A stretch of 64,000 bases of DNA, taken from NCBI GenBank assembly GCA_028583405.1, contig CM053258.1, forward strand, positions 4,975,238 through 5,039,237, written 5' to 3'. Under the pieces are notes generated by a model that worked only from the letters and a program-made list of their open reading frames with translations, did no database searches and was not told where the DNA came from. Positions 37,241 through 63,880 of the stretch are shown here, in pieces. The position numbers and the translations under genes were made by a program. Source of the stretch: Pogonophryne albipinna (lineage: Eukaryota; Chordata; Actinopteri; Perciformes; Artedidraconidae). The stretch's first letter is position 1, and every line of letters starts with the position of its first letter.

Positions 37241-40200
37241 ATGAAGATCACAGACAGTAGTGTGATTCGGTTTCACCTTAAAATTCTCCATGGGATAACT
37301 GTGAAGAGCTTAGAGAAGAAAAATAAGAGACTGTTCATTGGTGGTTCAAAGGTCTTTGGAGTTCCTCTGGAGAATTTAGCCAGGAAATACATTCCTGAGT
37401 TTGGACTGGTTCCCTGGTGAGTAGCAGGATTACAAGAAATATGATATTCAACTGGAACAACAGATTAGTTTATTCCTTTTGTATTTTTTAACATTTTGTT
37501 CCTCAGCTTTTTAGTGGATGCTTGTTCATTTCTGCTGGAGCGTGCTGGGACTGTGGGCCTGTTCAGAAAATCAGGCTCTCTTCCTCGCATTAAGACTCTC
37601 AGGGTAAGATCATTTAGATAATAATTGTCATTTTTGTTATCTTTTTTTCAATGCATGCTCCTTGGTTAATATTAAGCTGTCTTTGGCTCTATTCTGCTGT
37701 AACAAATGTACATTTCCGCTGTGTGGAAGGTATTCTGATTCTGATAACCTTTTGACCTTTTTCTAATACAAGTTCCCCTGAAGCAATAGCACCATCTGTT
37801 GGTTTGAGCCAACACTGATGTGATGTGTCTTCTTTTCAAGATGCAAAGGTTTTATTGTCATGTGCACAAAGCTACAGTGTAGAAATGGCAACGAAATTCT
37901 TCTGACCTGAGCTCCTTCAACAATGCAACATATATAATAAAATACAAAATAAAAAGCAGTGCAAAAAGTCTTTAGACACATATCAATAGAATATGAGATA
38001 TGTCCAAGAACAGAATATGAAATCAAACAATGTAAATTAAGACAACATTTAATACGGTTTATTGCCGTGATAACTATTATATATATTAGTATATTGCAAG
38101 AGGACAACATTAATGTTTATCGGGGCGCTTTGCAGAGCTCAGGTGTTGAGCATGCTCTTATGGGATAAAACTGAGGTGTTGTTAATTTGACCCCCTTTGT
38201 GTGTGTTTTCAGGCCAAGTTGAATAGCGGTGAGGGTTGTCTTTCCACAGCCCTCCCTTATGATGTTTCCACGCTGATCAAGCAGTTCTGCAGGGAGCTGC
38301 CGGAGCCCCTGCTGCCCCCCGAGCTGCACGCTGCCTTGCTCAAAGGCCGGGCGTTATCTAGCCCGCAGGACAGGACCTCCGCCCTGCAGCTGCTCTCCTG
38401 TCTGCTGCCTGCCAGAAACTCCTCCTGCCTGCATTACCTGTTCGACTTCCTCTCCAAAGTCTCAGAGAGGTTTGTAAGGCCTAACAATGTGGGGGAATGA
38501 AATCCTTGGGCAAAGAGCGCTGAGAGTACATACAAGTTTGACAGTCTGCTTATATTAGTGCGCTGGAATGTATGAAGCTCAATTTTGAGTTTATTATATG
38601 ATCTGCCAAAGATGACACTAATGTTAACGTTTTTAAGGAGCAGTCGTCTCTGTCTTATGTTGTCAGAGCCATCCTTTTAACACAAACTCAGTTTTTTGGC
38701 CTGACACTTTAATTGCAGATCTATACGAAGAAGACATCATTAATAACTCAGAAGTCATGATGATTGAGATACCTTAGTAGATGCATTAATTAAGGTATTG
38801 TTCCTGCATTAAGTCATGCATGAGATGCCATTTAATACCTGTACATTACTGATAGTTCATGAGTACATGCATGAATTCATGATGATTCATGTACCCTTAC
38901 CGTAAAGTGTTACCTCCTTTTGTGGATCAGTGGTTTTTAGAAGCCTGAAGGGTTTACCGTCTCCAAAGTCATTACAAAAGGAAATTGTTTGTTTTTATTT
39001 CTAGTCCCTGTAATCATTGTTGGGACCTCTTTTATCAAGGGGTGACTTGACCTGATCTACTCTGACTTTATAGCAACTGTAAGTGGCCTAAAATGATGGA
39101 CAGTTCCCTCATTTCCTTTCCATCTTGCTCTTTTCAGAGCAATGAGTTAAAGTGACTTGATGGAAGTGACAGGATTCCACACTATTTCATTGATTCAATT
39201 GTGTTTTCTCTTCATTGTCAGATGCTCTGAAAACTTGATGAACTGCTCCAACCTCGCCACAGTCTTCGCTCCGTGTCTTTTACCGCCTCCAAACAAGGCC
39301 GAAATGTCTGAAGGGCGGCTTAAACTCAGAGTTCTCGTCCTACACACCTTCATTGAAAGTCCTCACTTATTCGGTAACAAACCAAATGATTCTATCTTGA
39401 GCTATATGCTGTATTTAAGGCTGTTTGAATTGACTGTATACGTGCAATGTTATAAGATCTTTACTGTTTGCTTTTAGGTGTGATTCCCAAAGCCGTAATG
39501 GACAGTATGGAGTTTCTGATCAACTTCCCTCTTCGAAAGGACGCTAGGAGAGGACACAGAAAGACACAAAGTTTGAAAGGTAAAGCAGTAGAAATTGTGC
39601 CGTTGGCTCTGACTTAAAATGAACGCCTCTTTAATTTATGTTCTTAAATCTTTAGAGAAGACGGCACCCTGGAATCCAGCGAGGTCAAAGGTCAAGCCGG
39701 CCGTCTCTGTGCAGAGCAAAGAGTCGACGTCCGGGGAGAAACCCACGCTCAAGAGAAGCATCGGCATGGAGACCTTCCCCAACATCCTGCTGTTTAGGAG
39801 CTGTAAGCCTTATGCACAATATGAAAAAAAGACTGCAGCAGATGTACATTTTGGTACAGTATGTAACGCTTTTAATGTTGTTTACAGACCAACGTTTCAA
39901 GCCTGACGCGGCTTTGCCGGACAGTCACAGCCTCGATGGCATAGAGGCATGCCCACAAGAGATACTAACAAGGTAAATTATTAAAGCATGATTTACTTCA
40001 TTTCAAACGGTGTTCATATACAAATGAAGTTATTATGGCAGGGGCAAAGGAGATTTATGGTTTCTACGTACTTAATATGTAACCTGGGGTTGAGATAGCA
40101 GATGGATGATGTAAGGATCTTTTTGTGAATTTGTTTATAATCTAGTGTTGTATCAAAGCTTAAATGTAATCTAATATCGCAAAAAACAACATATACTGAG

Positions 40201-40443
40201 CTGTGCAACTAAAATGGGTGTTTTTATTTTAATGGCTTTAAGGTAAAAGTGGCCCAGTCCCACATCTAATGGACATGCATCTGATATCTCTTATTTGTCT
40301 TGTGTCCTTTTTTTGTTTTCAGAGACCAGCGTTTTGTCAATTTCTCACGATTTGCCAGAGGACACGGTTCAGAGAGCTCTCCTGTTCTCACTGGTGTCGG
40401 GAAACTGCAGCTCACACCTTGGAGAAAACGCGTTTCAATTTAA
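37241..40443 (+). CDS. arhgap11a: Rho GTPase-activating protein 11A-like, short form, 8 exons, 378 aa
   Basis: Exons: 37241-37416, 37507-37603, 38213-38469, 39222-39373, 39478-39579, 39656-39802, 39888-39972, 40323-40443; they total 379 codons with TAA. A RhoGAP domain fills about residues 38-235: KVFGVPLENL, then GLFRKSGS with the catalytic arginine finger at residue 79, then LIKQFCRELPEPLLP and the helix with LMNCSNLATVFAPCLLP. RhoGAPs stimulate GTP hydrolysis by Rho proteins; ARHGAP11A acts on RhoA at the cell cortex during division. The tail is basic and Ser-rich and ends LTPWRKRVSI. Human ARHGAP11A is about 1020 residues, so this copy lacks most of the long C-terminal region. This is either a fish-specific short gene or one transcript form; I saw no further coding exon before the poly(A) signal at 40642. 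Confidence 0.88.
37825..37985 (+). mobile_element. SINE/LINE-tail-like repeat in arhgap11a intron 2
   Basis: TTTATTGTCATGTGCACAAAG and GTGTAGAAATGGCAACGAAA belong to a very common fish retroposon tail. Related short words occur at about 16710-16790 and 20060-20160 (TGCACTGTTGAGGA). Confidence 0.45.
38690..38915. repeat. AT-rich fold-back repeat in arhgap11a intron 3
   Basis: Multiple ATGCATGA/TCATGAATTCATGATG words end in a CCTTACCGTAAAGTGTTACC edge, which I recall as a frequent fish MITE terminus. The left boundary is uncertain. Confidence 0.4.
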
Positions 40444-40641
40444 TATTAAGAAATAATGTGGGTTGCTCTACGTTACTGCAGCATATCAGGTTATGATATC
40501 TGATTGACCGGTTTATATTTACTGGGAGGTTTAGTGTCCAAACTTGAATCATTTTTAAAGTTTTAATTAATTTGTGTGTTTTTTAATATTTATTTGACAA
40601 CAGGACTTTTGTAGGTGAACCTTCACCTTTCATTTTGAGTG

Positions 40642-40647
40642 AATAAA
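40642..40647 (+). terminator. arhgap11a: Poly(A) signal of arhgap11a
   Basis: AATAAA lies 199 bases after the TAA of the last exon, supporting a genuinely short transcript. Confidence 0.65.
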
Positions 40648-40649
40648 TG

Positions 40650-41360
40650 TTCCAGTTTTTTAACTTCTTTTCTTTTTCACTTTTTTATGTTTAACATATT
40701 GATAATAACTGTTAAATGGTTATGGTTAGGGAATTAATATCAGTTTATCTTTGATGCAAACCAAAGATTTAAACTCAAAATGTCAGAAATCCATGCATAC
40801 AGGAGTTTGTTTAAACTGCATATCAGTGAAGGGTTAAAAAGGCCCGTTAAAAAAATAACACACCAATAAATTAAATAATGGAGTAACGATATACATTTAC
40901 TCAAAAGCACAAAAATACATAGATTTCTACTCTGATTTGTCTTTGACATAATTACAGTTTAAGATGATTATGTTACATGTTGCACGGTGCAGGGTTTCTG
41001 TAGGTCATCCACAAATAATTGCCACATACAACCAATGAGAAGCGAGGATTCGTTGTATCATAGCAACAACTGCATCTAAACCGTGAAGCGAGGAGGATTG
41101 CATCCTGCGTGTTGCATAATGGACACTTATGATGACAGTGGAAATAAAGTGTATCCCTTCAAAATAAAGTGGGAGAAATAAACAGGCGACGGAAACGTTA
41201 AGATGAAATGTTTTTAGAACAACTAGAAATAATTGAACACTAAAAATATGATGTATCAGCTTAAATTAGAATATATCTCGAAGGGAAGAAACGGGTTTTA
41301 AAGTAGTTTTGTCATTGTGTGACGAAAGCAAGCTTTTATTCTGAAAAGCCAGAAACATGT
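40650..41360. other. Intergenic between arhgap11a and scg5
   Basis: No gene. GTTGTATCATAGCAAC at about 41051-41066 is a weak X-box-like word (good AGCAAC half, poor GTTGTA half). Confidence 0.35.
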
Positions 41361-41422
41361 TTTCTCTGGCCAGCTTGACACAGGTCTCGCGCAGTACGCA
41401 GGTCCCCATCAACACACACACG
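41360..41422 (+). promoter_or_regulatory. scg5: Probable non-coding first exon of scg5
   Basis: A strong donor (ACG|GTAAGA at 41423) closes a short exon. The next exon begins exactly at the ATG (acceptor CCCCGCAG, 41831-41838), so an upstream untranslated exon is required. Its 5' end is not determined. Confidence 0.45.
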
Positions 41423-41838
41423 GTAAGAAGCAATACTGTAACATTTCTGTTTTGGTCATTTCTTATGTTTACTAGCAATAAAATCACATTTAAATGCAAT
41501 GCATGTTATACAATTCTGCTTTTCTTATATAATATGGTGTTTTTTCTGCTAAATAGACATTTCATAGGCTATTATATGTATTTACATCGGCCTTGGGTCT
41601 GTTTACAGAGTAAGTGGCGCACCAAGTCTTAATTCCATTTCGAGATAATATAGCATTTTACAGTCTGTATGGAATACAACAGATCACATGAAGGCATAAA
41701 AATGCAATCAGTTTTTCCACATTAGGGGATCTGTTCTTAATTAGCCGGTTATGTGTATCCAACAGGAAATGCAGCTGTGTTTGCACATCATTACTGTCCA
41801 TCTTGTGTGTGGTAGTCTGATGTGTTTCTCCCCCGCAG

Positions 41839-44035
41839 ATGACGGACATGATCTCGGCGTTGCGGCTCTTGGTGCTCGGCCTGCTCCTGGTCCTGCAGCT
41901 GGGCAGAGCTTCAGCCCGGAGCCCCCGCACGGCAGACCAGGTGTCCGAGGCCGACATCCAGCGCCTCCTGCACGGCGTCATGGAGCAGCTGGGCATCGCT
42001 CGGCCCAGGGTGGAGTACCCGGCTCACCAGGCCACCAACATCGTGGGTCCTCAGAGTATTCAGGGTCAGTGACACACCGTGTGATCTTTATCGAGATGAG
42101 GTGAAAACCAGGAAGAAGATTAATCGCTAAAATAATAAAGAATACACTTTATTATAAGGGACATTTGGACAGTATGGATAGTGCAATATGAGGCATGAAT
42201 TGTGTATTTAACCATACTGTATTTTAAATGGTAGTATATTTCACTTTGCCCTATAATCTATATCTATCTCATTATGATTGAACAACCTAAACGGTAATAT
42301 TAAAATAACACTAACTGGATCAGAACAACCCAATCCCTCTGGTTTGCTTTCATTATATATAGAAATATAAATGATAGCATTCCTTTATCATGTGTGTCTA
42401 TTCTGCATTTGTTTTTAAACAACAAAAAAGCAATGTAGAAATATAATAATTTTATTGTATTTTTTTTTTTTTTATCCGACGCACAGCTTGTTCAGACATT
42501 TTTTATATTTGTTGTTAAACATGGACAATGCATGTTAACTGATTATGGAAGTTGCAAATTCATGCTGAATGCAAGTAGCCTAATATCATTCATCAATGAT
42601 GGGGCTTCCTCTTGTTCTGAAATAACTAATACAAATGTTAAGATGTGAGAACTAATGTTGTTATGCCATGAAAAACACATGACATTAACACAACTGTTAC
42701 TGCCTCCATGTTTTATGAATCTTTTTCCAGCTGCTGGTGCTGTTGTGTTTGTGCTGTTAGTAATTATTGTGTCTCTCCATAAGGTGGTGCTCATGAGGGG
42801 CTGCAGCACCTCGGCCCCTTTGGAAACATCCCTAACATTGTGGCCGAGCTGACTGGAGACAACGTTCCCAAAGACTTCAGCGAGGATCACGGGTACCCAG
42901 ACCCTCCAAACCCCTGTCCTCTGGAGAAGACAGGTAGGATATAATTACATAATGTATAAACAAACTAAGGTCTCAGTATGAACATAAGGGCAGATGTGTA
43001 ATTGACGCCACAGGGCTGGTTCCGTCTGTGCTTTATTGAATTGATCTGCTGTTTTTTTAACATACGTTTCTGCATCCTTTGACACTAACAGCAGCAGACG
43101 GCTGTTTGGAAAATGCTCCGGACACAGCCGAGTTCAGCAGAGAGTTTCAGAAACACCAGCACCTGTTTGACCCCGAGCACGACTACCCAGCGCTGGCCAA
43201 GTGGGTGAGTACAGAGCAGGAGTGGAAACTTCACTAAACTTGTTTGTGATTTGCATGGATTCATCCCTGAATATTTGTCTGCTCAGGCGATTTGTTGACT
43301 GTCATTTAGAAACAAAGACTGGCTGTAGAATAAAGGCAAACATGATTTAATGTCTGAAGATGTTTTTTCTGTTTCCTTTCAGAACAAGGAGCTTTTGTAC
43401 CAGAAACTGAAGGGTGGACCCAAAAGAAGAAAAAGGGTATCATGTTTGTTGTCTTCTTCCTTTGTAGTATTGTGTCTGTCCCATAGCAGAGTGATGTACT
43501 CTGAAAGGAAGACTGCGAACACAAAATATACAACACATTTGTATAACTAAGTCACTCACCCCACAATACCTTACATTTTTTCTAGCATGCTTTTATGATA
43601 CGAAATCCAAAAACTGTAAATTCTTTATACATTTGTAAAGAATTTCTCAATTTTTGGAATTTTCTGTGGACACATGCCAGACAAAGTGTTCTTTAGGAAT
43701 TCAAGGTTACACATGGTGATTTATTATACCTACAAATAATCATTTTGGGGATGAAGTATTCCTTTAACCTCACTGTTTTAAATCTGAATTTGTAATTTTG
43801 TAAGCTAAAAACCTAACTTTCAGATTTTCTCATTTGGTCAGATTATAGGTCATTACTGTTCATGTTTACAGTATGAATAGTAACATGTTTCTCCGCCTGC
43901 CTGCAGAGCGTGAACCCGTACCTGATGGGCCAGAGGCTGGAGAACGTGGTCGCCAAAAAGTCTGTTCCTCACTTCTCTGAGGAAGAGGAGGAAGCGGCAC
44001 CGACGGTCCCTGCTGCCAGCAGAACCAGCGCCTAA
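41839..44035 (+). CDS. scg5: Secretogranin V / neuroendocrine protein 7B2, 5 coding exons, 223 aa
   Basis: Exons: 41839-42064, 42784-42933, 43092-43204, 43383-43436, 43907-44035, all phase-consistent. 7B2 is the secretory-pathway chaperone of proprotein convertase 2 (PC2); its C-terminal peptide inhibits the enzyme. Seen in order: a Leu-rich signal peptide (about residues 1-26), the conserved [20 protein letters not shown] block, the Pro-rich YPDPPNPCP motif that binds proPC2, [16 protein letters not shown], the basic furin-type site KRRKR just before SVNPYL, and VVAKKS in the inhibitory C-terminal peptide, with an acidic tail. The acceptor of exon 43092 is a repeated CAG (AACAGCAGCAG), so variants lacking one or two residues are possible. 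Human 7B2 has about 212 residues. Confidence 0.95.
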
Positions 44036-44515
44036 ACTGCAGCACTCTGTAATATTTACTATACTTCCAGAAATAAGTTTTTTTAACTGTTTAAATCTTG
44101 ACTGGCAGTGTACATTAAACCTAGAAATGTATTATAATGAGTTGACTATAGATCTGGGGGAATGTTGAATAAGATGGTAGTTCTTATTCATGACTGTACA
44201 GAAATGAATTAACTCACTCTGAAGATTCTGAAGTTAGGTTTATTGTGTCTTGATATTTCCAGTTAATCACATCTGAAGCAAAGATTCAATATGTCACATT
44301 AATCTTGGAAGCAAAGTAGCGGCTTTGCTTCGTCTTGTGAAGGATGATTTTAAACACCACTGTAGCATGGTAAATACTGTAGCTATTCTACTGATGTATA
44401 TCTGCTTCTGTCACCATACTGCAGGATATAAGTCTCTACAGGCAGCACTGAATCTGCTGTGTAACTTCATCTTGCCGGATAAATGTTTGTGTTGTGTTTT
44501 TGTACTGTTAAGTCA

Positions 44516-44521
44516 AATAAA
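44516..44521 (+). terminator. scg5: Poly(A) signal of scg5
   Basis: AATAAA about 480 bases downstream of the scg5 stop and about 120 bases before the presumed grem1 first exon. Confidence 0.6.
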
Positions 44522-44639
44522 CGATTTATCTGCATTGAAAAAGTTTGGAAGTGTTTTTTATTTTACAATTCCAATCCAGACAGATGAGGTGAGGGTCAGA
44601 GTTTGAGAAGGGGGAGAGGGGCGTGTTCAGATGAAGCTC

Positions 44640-44773
44640 TGTAGCTCAAGACAGTTTAGAAAAGCCCTCAGTGAGTCATTCATAAGCCACTACAGAGGAG
44701 TAGAGACCTGAAGAAGAAACCCACGCTGTGACTGACTGGATAACGTTTTCTATTGAGGAGCTTGAATTAACAG
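44640..44773 (+). promoter_or_regulatory. grem1: grem1 promoter-proximal region and non-coding exon 1
   Basis: The donor AACAG|GTAACT at 44774 pairs with the acceptor TCTTTTAG ending 44898, nine bases before the ATG. This reproduces the two-exon layout of vertebrate GREM1, with the whole coding sequence in exon 2. The start of exon 1 is approximate. Confidence 0.55.
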
Positions 44774-44906
44774 GTAACTGCTGATTGTGTCAGACACAAT
44801 TTTTTTTGTTCCGTAATGGGCGCGTAAAAAATAGTGCGTAAATCCACACGAATTTCGTAAAATGATTACCAATGACTGACACGTTTTTTCTCTTTTAGTT
44901 TCAAAG

Positions 44907-45431
44907 ATGATTACACCATCAACGCTGATCTCTGCAGCGGTTTTGGTGCTTTTGCTCGCGGAAGCTTCCACTTTTCAAGGCGCATTCCCCCACCCAAACA
45001 AATACAACCCAAACGAATCGGATGGATGCCAACAGCCCGCCATCAGTGGACTACTTACCCGCGGACCGGGGCCTGTTACCGCCACCGACGAGGTGCTGGA
45101 GTCCAGTCAGGAGGCTCTGCACGTCACGGAGCGCCGGTACCTGCGGCTGGACTGGTGCAAGACGCAGCCGCTGAAGCAGACGATCCAGGAGGAGGGCTGC
45201 CTGAGCCGAACCATCATCAACCGGTTCTGCTACGGACAGTGCAACTCCTTCTACATCCCGAGGCATAACTACCAGGACGGAGACGCCTTTCAGTCCTGCT
45301 CTGCCTGCAAACCCAAAACCTTCAGCACCGTCACCTACACCCTGTACTGCCCGGGCCAGACACCCAGCACCAGGAAGAAACGGATCCAGCGCGTAAAGCA
45401 GTGTCGCTGCACCACGATAGATACGGATTAG
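44907..45431 (+). CDS. grem1: Gremlin-1, secreted BMP antagonist, 174 aa in one exon
   Basis: Gremlin-1 is a DAN-family cystine-knot protein that binds BMP2/4/7 outside the cell and blocks receptor activation. The translation has a hydrophobic signal peptide (about 1-22), an N-glycosylation sequon NES at 36-38, then the near-invariant EVLESSQEALHVTERRYL block. The DAN domain follows: DWCKTQPLKQTI, EEGC, RTIINRFCYGQCNSFYIPRH, FQSC, CKPK, LYCP, VKQCRC. It has all nine expected cysteines. Human GREM1 is 184 residues. The N-terminal region is shorter, lacks the Arg/Gly-rich patch of mammals and has an additional Cys41. GREM1 rather than GREM2 is supported by TIINRF, by the spacing, and by adjacency to scg5 and fmn1. 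Zebrafish has two grem1 genes; which one this corresponds to is not resolved. Confidence 0.95.
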   Translation: MITPSTLISAAVLVLLLAEASTFQGAFPHPNKYNPNESDGCQQPAISGLLTRGPGPVTATDEVLESSQEALHVTERRYLRLDWCKTQPLKQTIQEEGCLSRTIINRFCYGQCNSFYIPRHNYQDGDAFQSCSACKPKTFSTVTYTLYCPGQTPSTRKKRIQRVKQCRCTTIDTD

Positions 45432-46011
45432 ACGGGAAACTGTCACAAATCAAGGTTGTAAATACCCGATGGAACTGGAGGGAGACTGCATCATTGCAAA
45501 AAACAACAACTGGAAAGTGTATTTTGCTTAAAGGACACATGAGAAAAAGTTGGAATAATAAGGCGAAGAAGTAACCTGAGCCCTTGTTGTCATTGTAAAG
45601 GAGAGAAGAGGAATATACAAACGTGGTTGATTCAATTTATTTCTCCCTTTTCTCTCTAAAATAGATGATACTTTAAGCTGTAATCAATAATTCCTCACAT
45701 TGTCCAAATATCTCATCTATCATCAGTCATTGCTTTCACAAAAACAGCTTTTCCTTTGTTATCACATGTGGAAGATGTGTTGTTATTATGCAGTATTGCC
45801 ACTGATGATCAGATATTAGCATGCAGGCTGATGGATTATCTGATTATAAAGGTATTTGTTCCAAGGATTGGGATGGTTTTATTGTTTCCACTGTGTGGGA
45901 TGTTAAGCTCAGAATGATTTATTATTTGTACAACCTGCACTGCTAAATGCCACTTCTTTTATTTTACAACTGTGTATAATGTGTGTATCATGTCTAGTAA
46001 AGTTGCTCATA

Positions 46012-46060
46012 AATAAAACACACTATGAAATCATGTATTTTTCTAATCAGTGATTTTATT
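46012..46060. terminator. Back-to-back poly(A) signals of grem1 (+) and fmn1 (-)
   Basis: AATAAA on the plus strand at 46012-46017 fits the end of grem1. AATAAA on the minus strand (TTTATT 46055-46060) could end fmn1, with a second minus-strand signal nearer its stop at 46322-46327. The two convergent genes thus finish within tens of bases of each other. Confidence 0.6.
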
Positions 46061-46361
46061 CGTAGAAAAATGAGGATTAGAGATGCAAATCATTGGCTTA
46101 GAAAGTTCAATATATAAATATAGCACTATGGTTTATATTACACTCTAAATATTGCACGTTAAAATCTGTCAAATCAAAGTTCGGGTGGCAAATATTTCAC
46201 AAAACTGATTCTTTAGGTAACAGTAACAAAACATTTTTTTAAACACATTAATTTATCTTGTTTTAATGAATAAACTGTTCATTTGGTATCATGGTCCATT
46301 TCCAGTCCAACCCAAGATGGTTTTATTGATCCGGATCAGTCGGCTTTATGTTTCTTCTCTC

Positions 46362-62130
<15,769 letters not shown>

Positions 62131-62242
62131 CTGACAGGAAACACAGCAGAAGAATCTTTTTTTTAAACTTCTTACAACAAACACATTTCAGTCAGACAAC
62201 TCACGTGTTTCTTAATATGTTTATTATAAGCAGCATATAGTT

Positions 62243-62615
62243 TGAGTTTGGCGTCTAGGCTCGGGCCTCATCACTCCACAGATTTACAAAGAACATTGAG
62301 TGATGATTAGATAACTATCCCCCGAGCCTAAAGGTGGAAGCTGGGGTGGTGGTGGGGCAGGCGAGCAGCAGCAACATGAAACACAGCAGCAGTAACATTA
62401 ACACAGCAGCAGCAAGTGAACACAGCAGTGGCAAGTGAACGCAGCAGCAGCATAGCGAGGAGGCAGAGGCAGGAAGACCTGGCAGCTTCAATAGAGCGGC
62501 ATGTTTAGGAGAATGTGTTTGGTTGGTTGTAAGAGGGACGAGGTGCGTCACGTGTCAATGTATCATTGTTGCTCGAGTTGACTGCCTGAACCAGCTCGCA
62601 GGCTTCACCCCATTA
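62243..62615 (-). repeat. Dispersed repeat, inverted partner of 23650-23955
   Basis: It carries the same landmark words as 23650-23955 in reverse orientation, with an extra (GCA)n-rich region at 62365-62455 absent from the other copy. Confidence 0.7.
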
Positions 62616-63046
62616 CTTTATTATTACAGCAGTGTGGCCCTAGAGTGCTTTACTGTACGTTGGTGATGTTGTCGGGGAAGAAAACATTCAGACACTTAAG
62701 GACTGATTCTGCATGAAAAATCTAATTCATGTTTGAACACTGCAGGAGGCGGAGGGCTGCTTGAGGACAAACTAACAATACAAACCTTGACCAGATGATG
62801 GCAGTAGAGCTTTGAATGAAAGGAAAACATACACACTGGCACACAGCTGACTGATCTCTATACAATGAGGTCAAGCTAACATTTATCTGCTAATGGGTGC
62901 CTGTCATTCGGAAAGTGTATTAACTTTAACAGTTCCTACAGGAAATGTATGTGGGTGTGTGCCTGCAGTTGAATCCATGGTCAAGCAGCCTTTGATAATA
63001 GGAAGTAAGTGCAAGTTGGTGTCATTTACAAGCAGGATGTATGTCT
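62616..63046. other. fmn1 intronic sequence, no feature
   Basis: No exon or terminal repeat recognised upstream of the exon at 62069-62130 on the minus strand. Confidence 0.35.
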
Positions 63047-63372
63047 TTAAAGGAGGGGTAGGTAATTTTGGAGAAACCAGCTCGAGTGCGCTAGAATTTG
63101 AAAATACACAGCCGGAAAAAATCGGCCACTTCCTTACAGAGCCCCAGTTCAGTTCAGGCAGGTAGGCCATCCAGTTATTTTAGTGGGCCGGCTCAAATGA
63201 TTGGTCGTGCTTTTTACAGCGCCACGGCTTCCACAGATGACATGTTTTGATGGATTTTTTTGTCAAAGCACTTCAGATATTCATTGCTATCGGGATGTTA
63301 AGAGCATTCCATGGAATATAACAAAAAGTGCATCTCGAGCCGGTTTCTCAAACTTACCTACCCCACCTTTAA
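63047..63372 (-). mobile_element. TTAA-flanked MITE, family 1, copy 4 (inverted)
   Basis: The order of internal boxes is reversed relative to the three other copies: CTCGAGTGCGCTAGAATTTG lies at the left and TTCCATGGAATATAACAAAA at the right. TTAA at both edges. Confidence 0.85.
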
Positions 63373-63640
63373 CCAAAAATGTTTGACCTTTTTTTTCCTT
63401 TTTAAACATTTGACACCTTATTTGCAGCCACCACATGGTTTCATGCAATCAAACGTGTTTCTATGTCATTATTGCATCTTTCATTCTGGTGTTAATGTTG
63501 ATGGGCCACCTTATTTAGATATACATGTATCTGTCAAGATCTGTCTTTATTGTATTTTGTCTTGTCTTTTTCTGTCTTTTGTTTCATGTTTTATTTTGAA
63601 AGGTCTTCACCTCCTGTCTTGCCTGTTTCTGTCTGTGTTG

Positions 63641-63880
63641 TGTTTTGTCTTGTCTAGATCGGTTTTTGGTTTTCTGTCTGCGTTGTGTTTTGTCTAGATC
63701 GGTTTTTGGTTTTCTGTCTGCGTTGTGTTTTGTCTAGATCTGTCTTTGGTTTTCTGTCTGCGTTGTGTCTTGTCTAGATCGGTTTTTGGTTTTCTGTCTG
63801 CGTTGTGTTTTGTCTAGATCTGTCTTTGGTTTTCTGTCTGCGTTGTGTTTTGTCTTTAGATCTGTCTGTGGTTCCCTGTC
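63641..63880. repeat. 40-bp tandem repeat, about five units
   Basis: TGTCTAGATC recurs at 63651, 63691, 63731, 63771 and 63811, exactly 40 bases apart. Units alternate between GGTTTTTGGT and TGTCTTTGGT after the landmark. The run decays after 63850. Open frames over it are artefacts. Confidence 0.95.

Noticed and set aside
41051..41066. X-box upstream of scg5
   Set aside because: Only one half-site is good (AGCAAC) and it lies about 300 bases before the inferred exon; not strong enough to list as a regulatory feature.
45051..45446. 131-codon minus-strand frame
   Set aside because: It is a GC-rich shadow of the grem1 coding exon.
63641..63880. CRISPR-like array
   Set aside because: Units are contiguous 40-mers without unique spacers, and the genome is eukaryotic.
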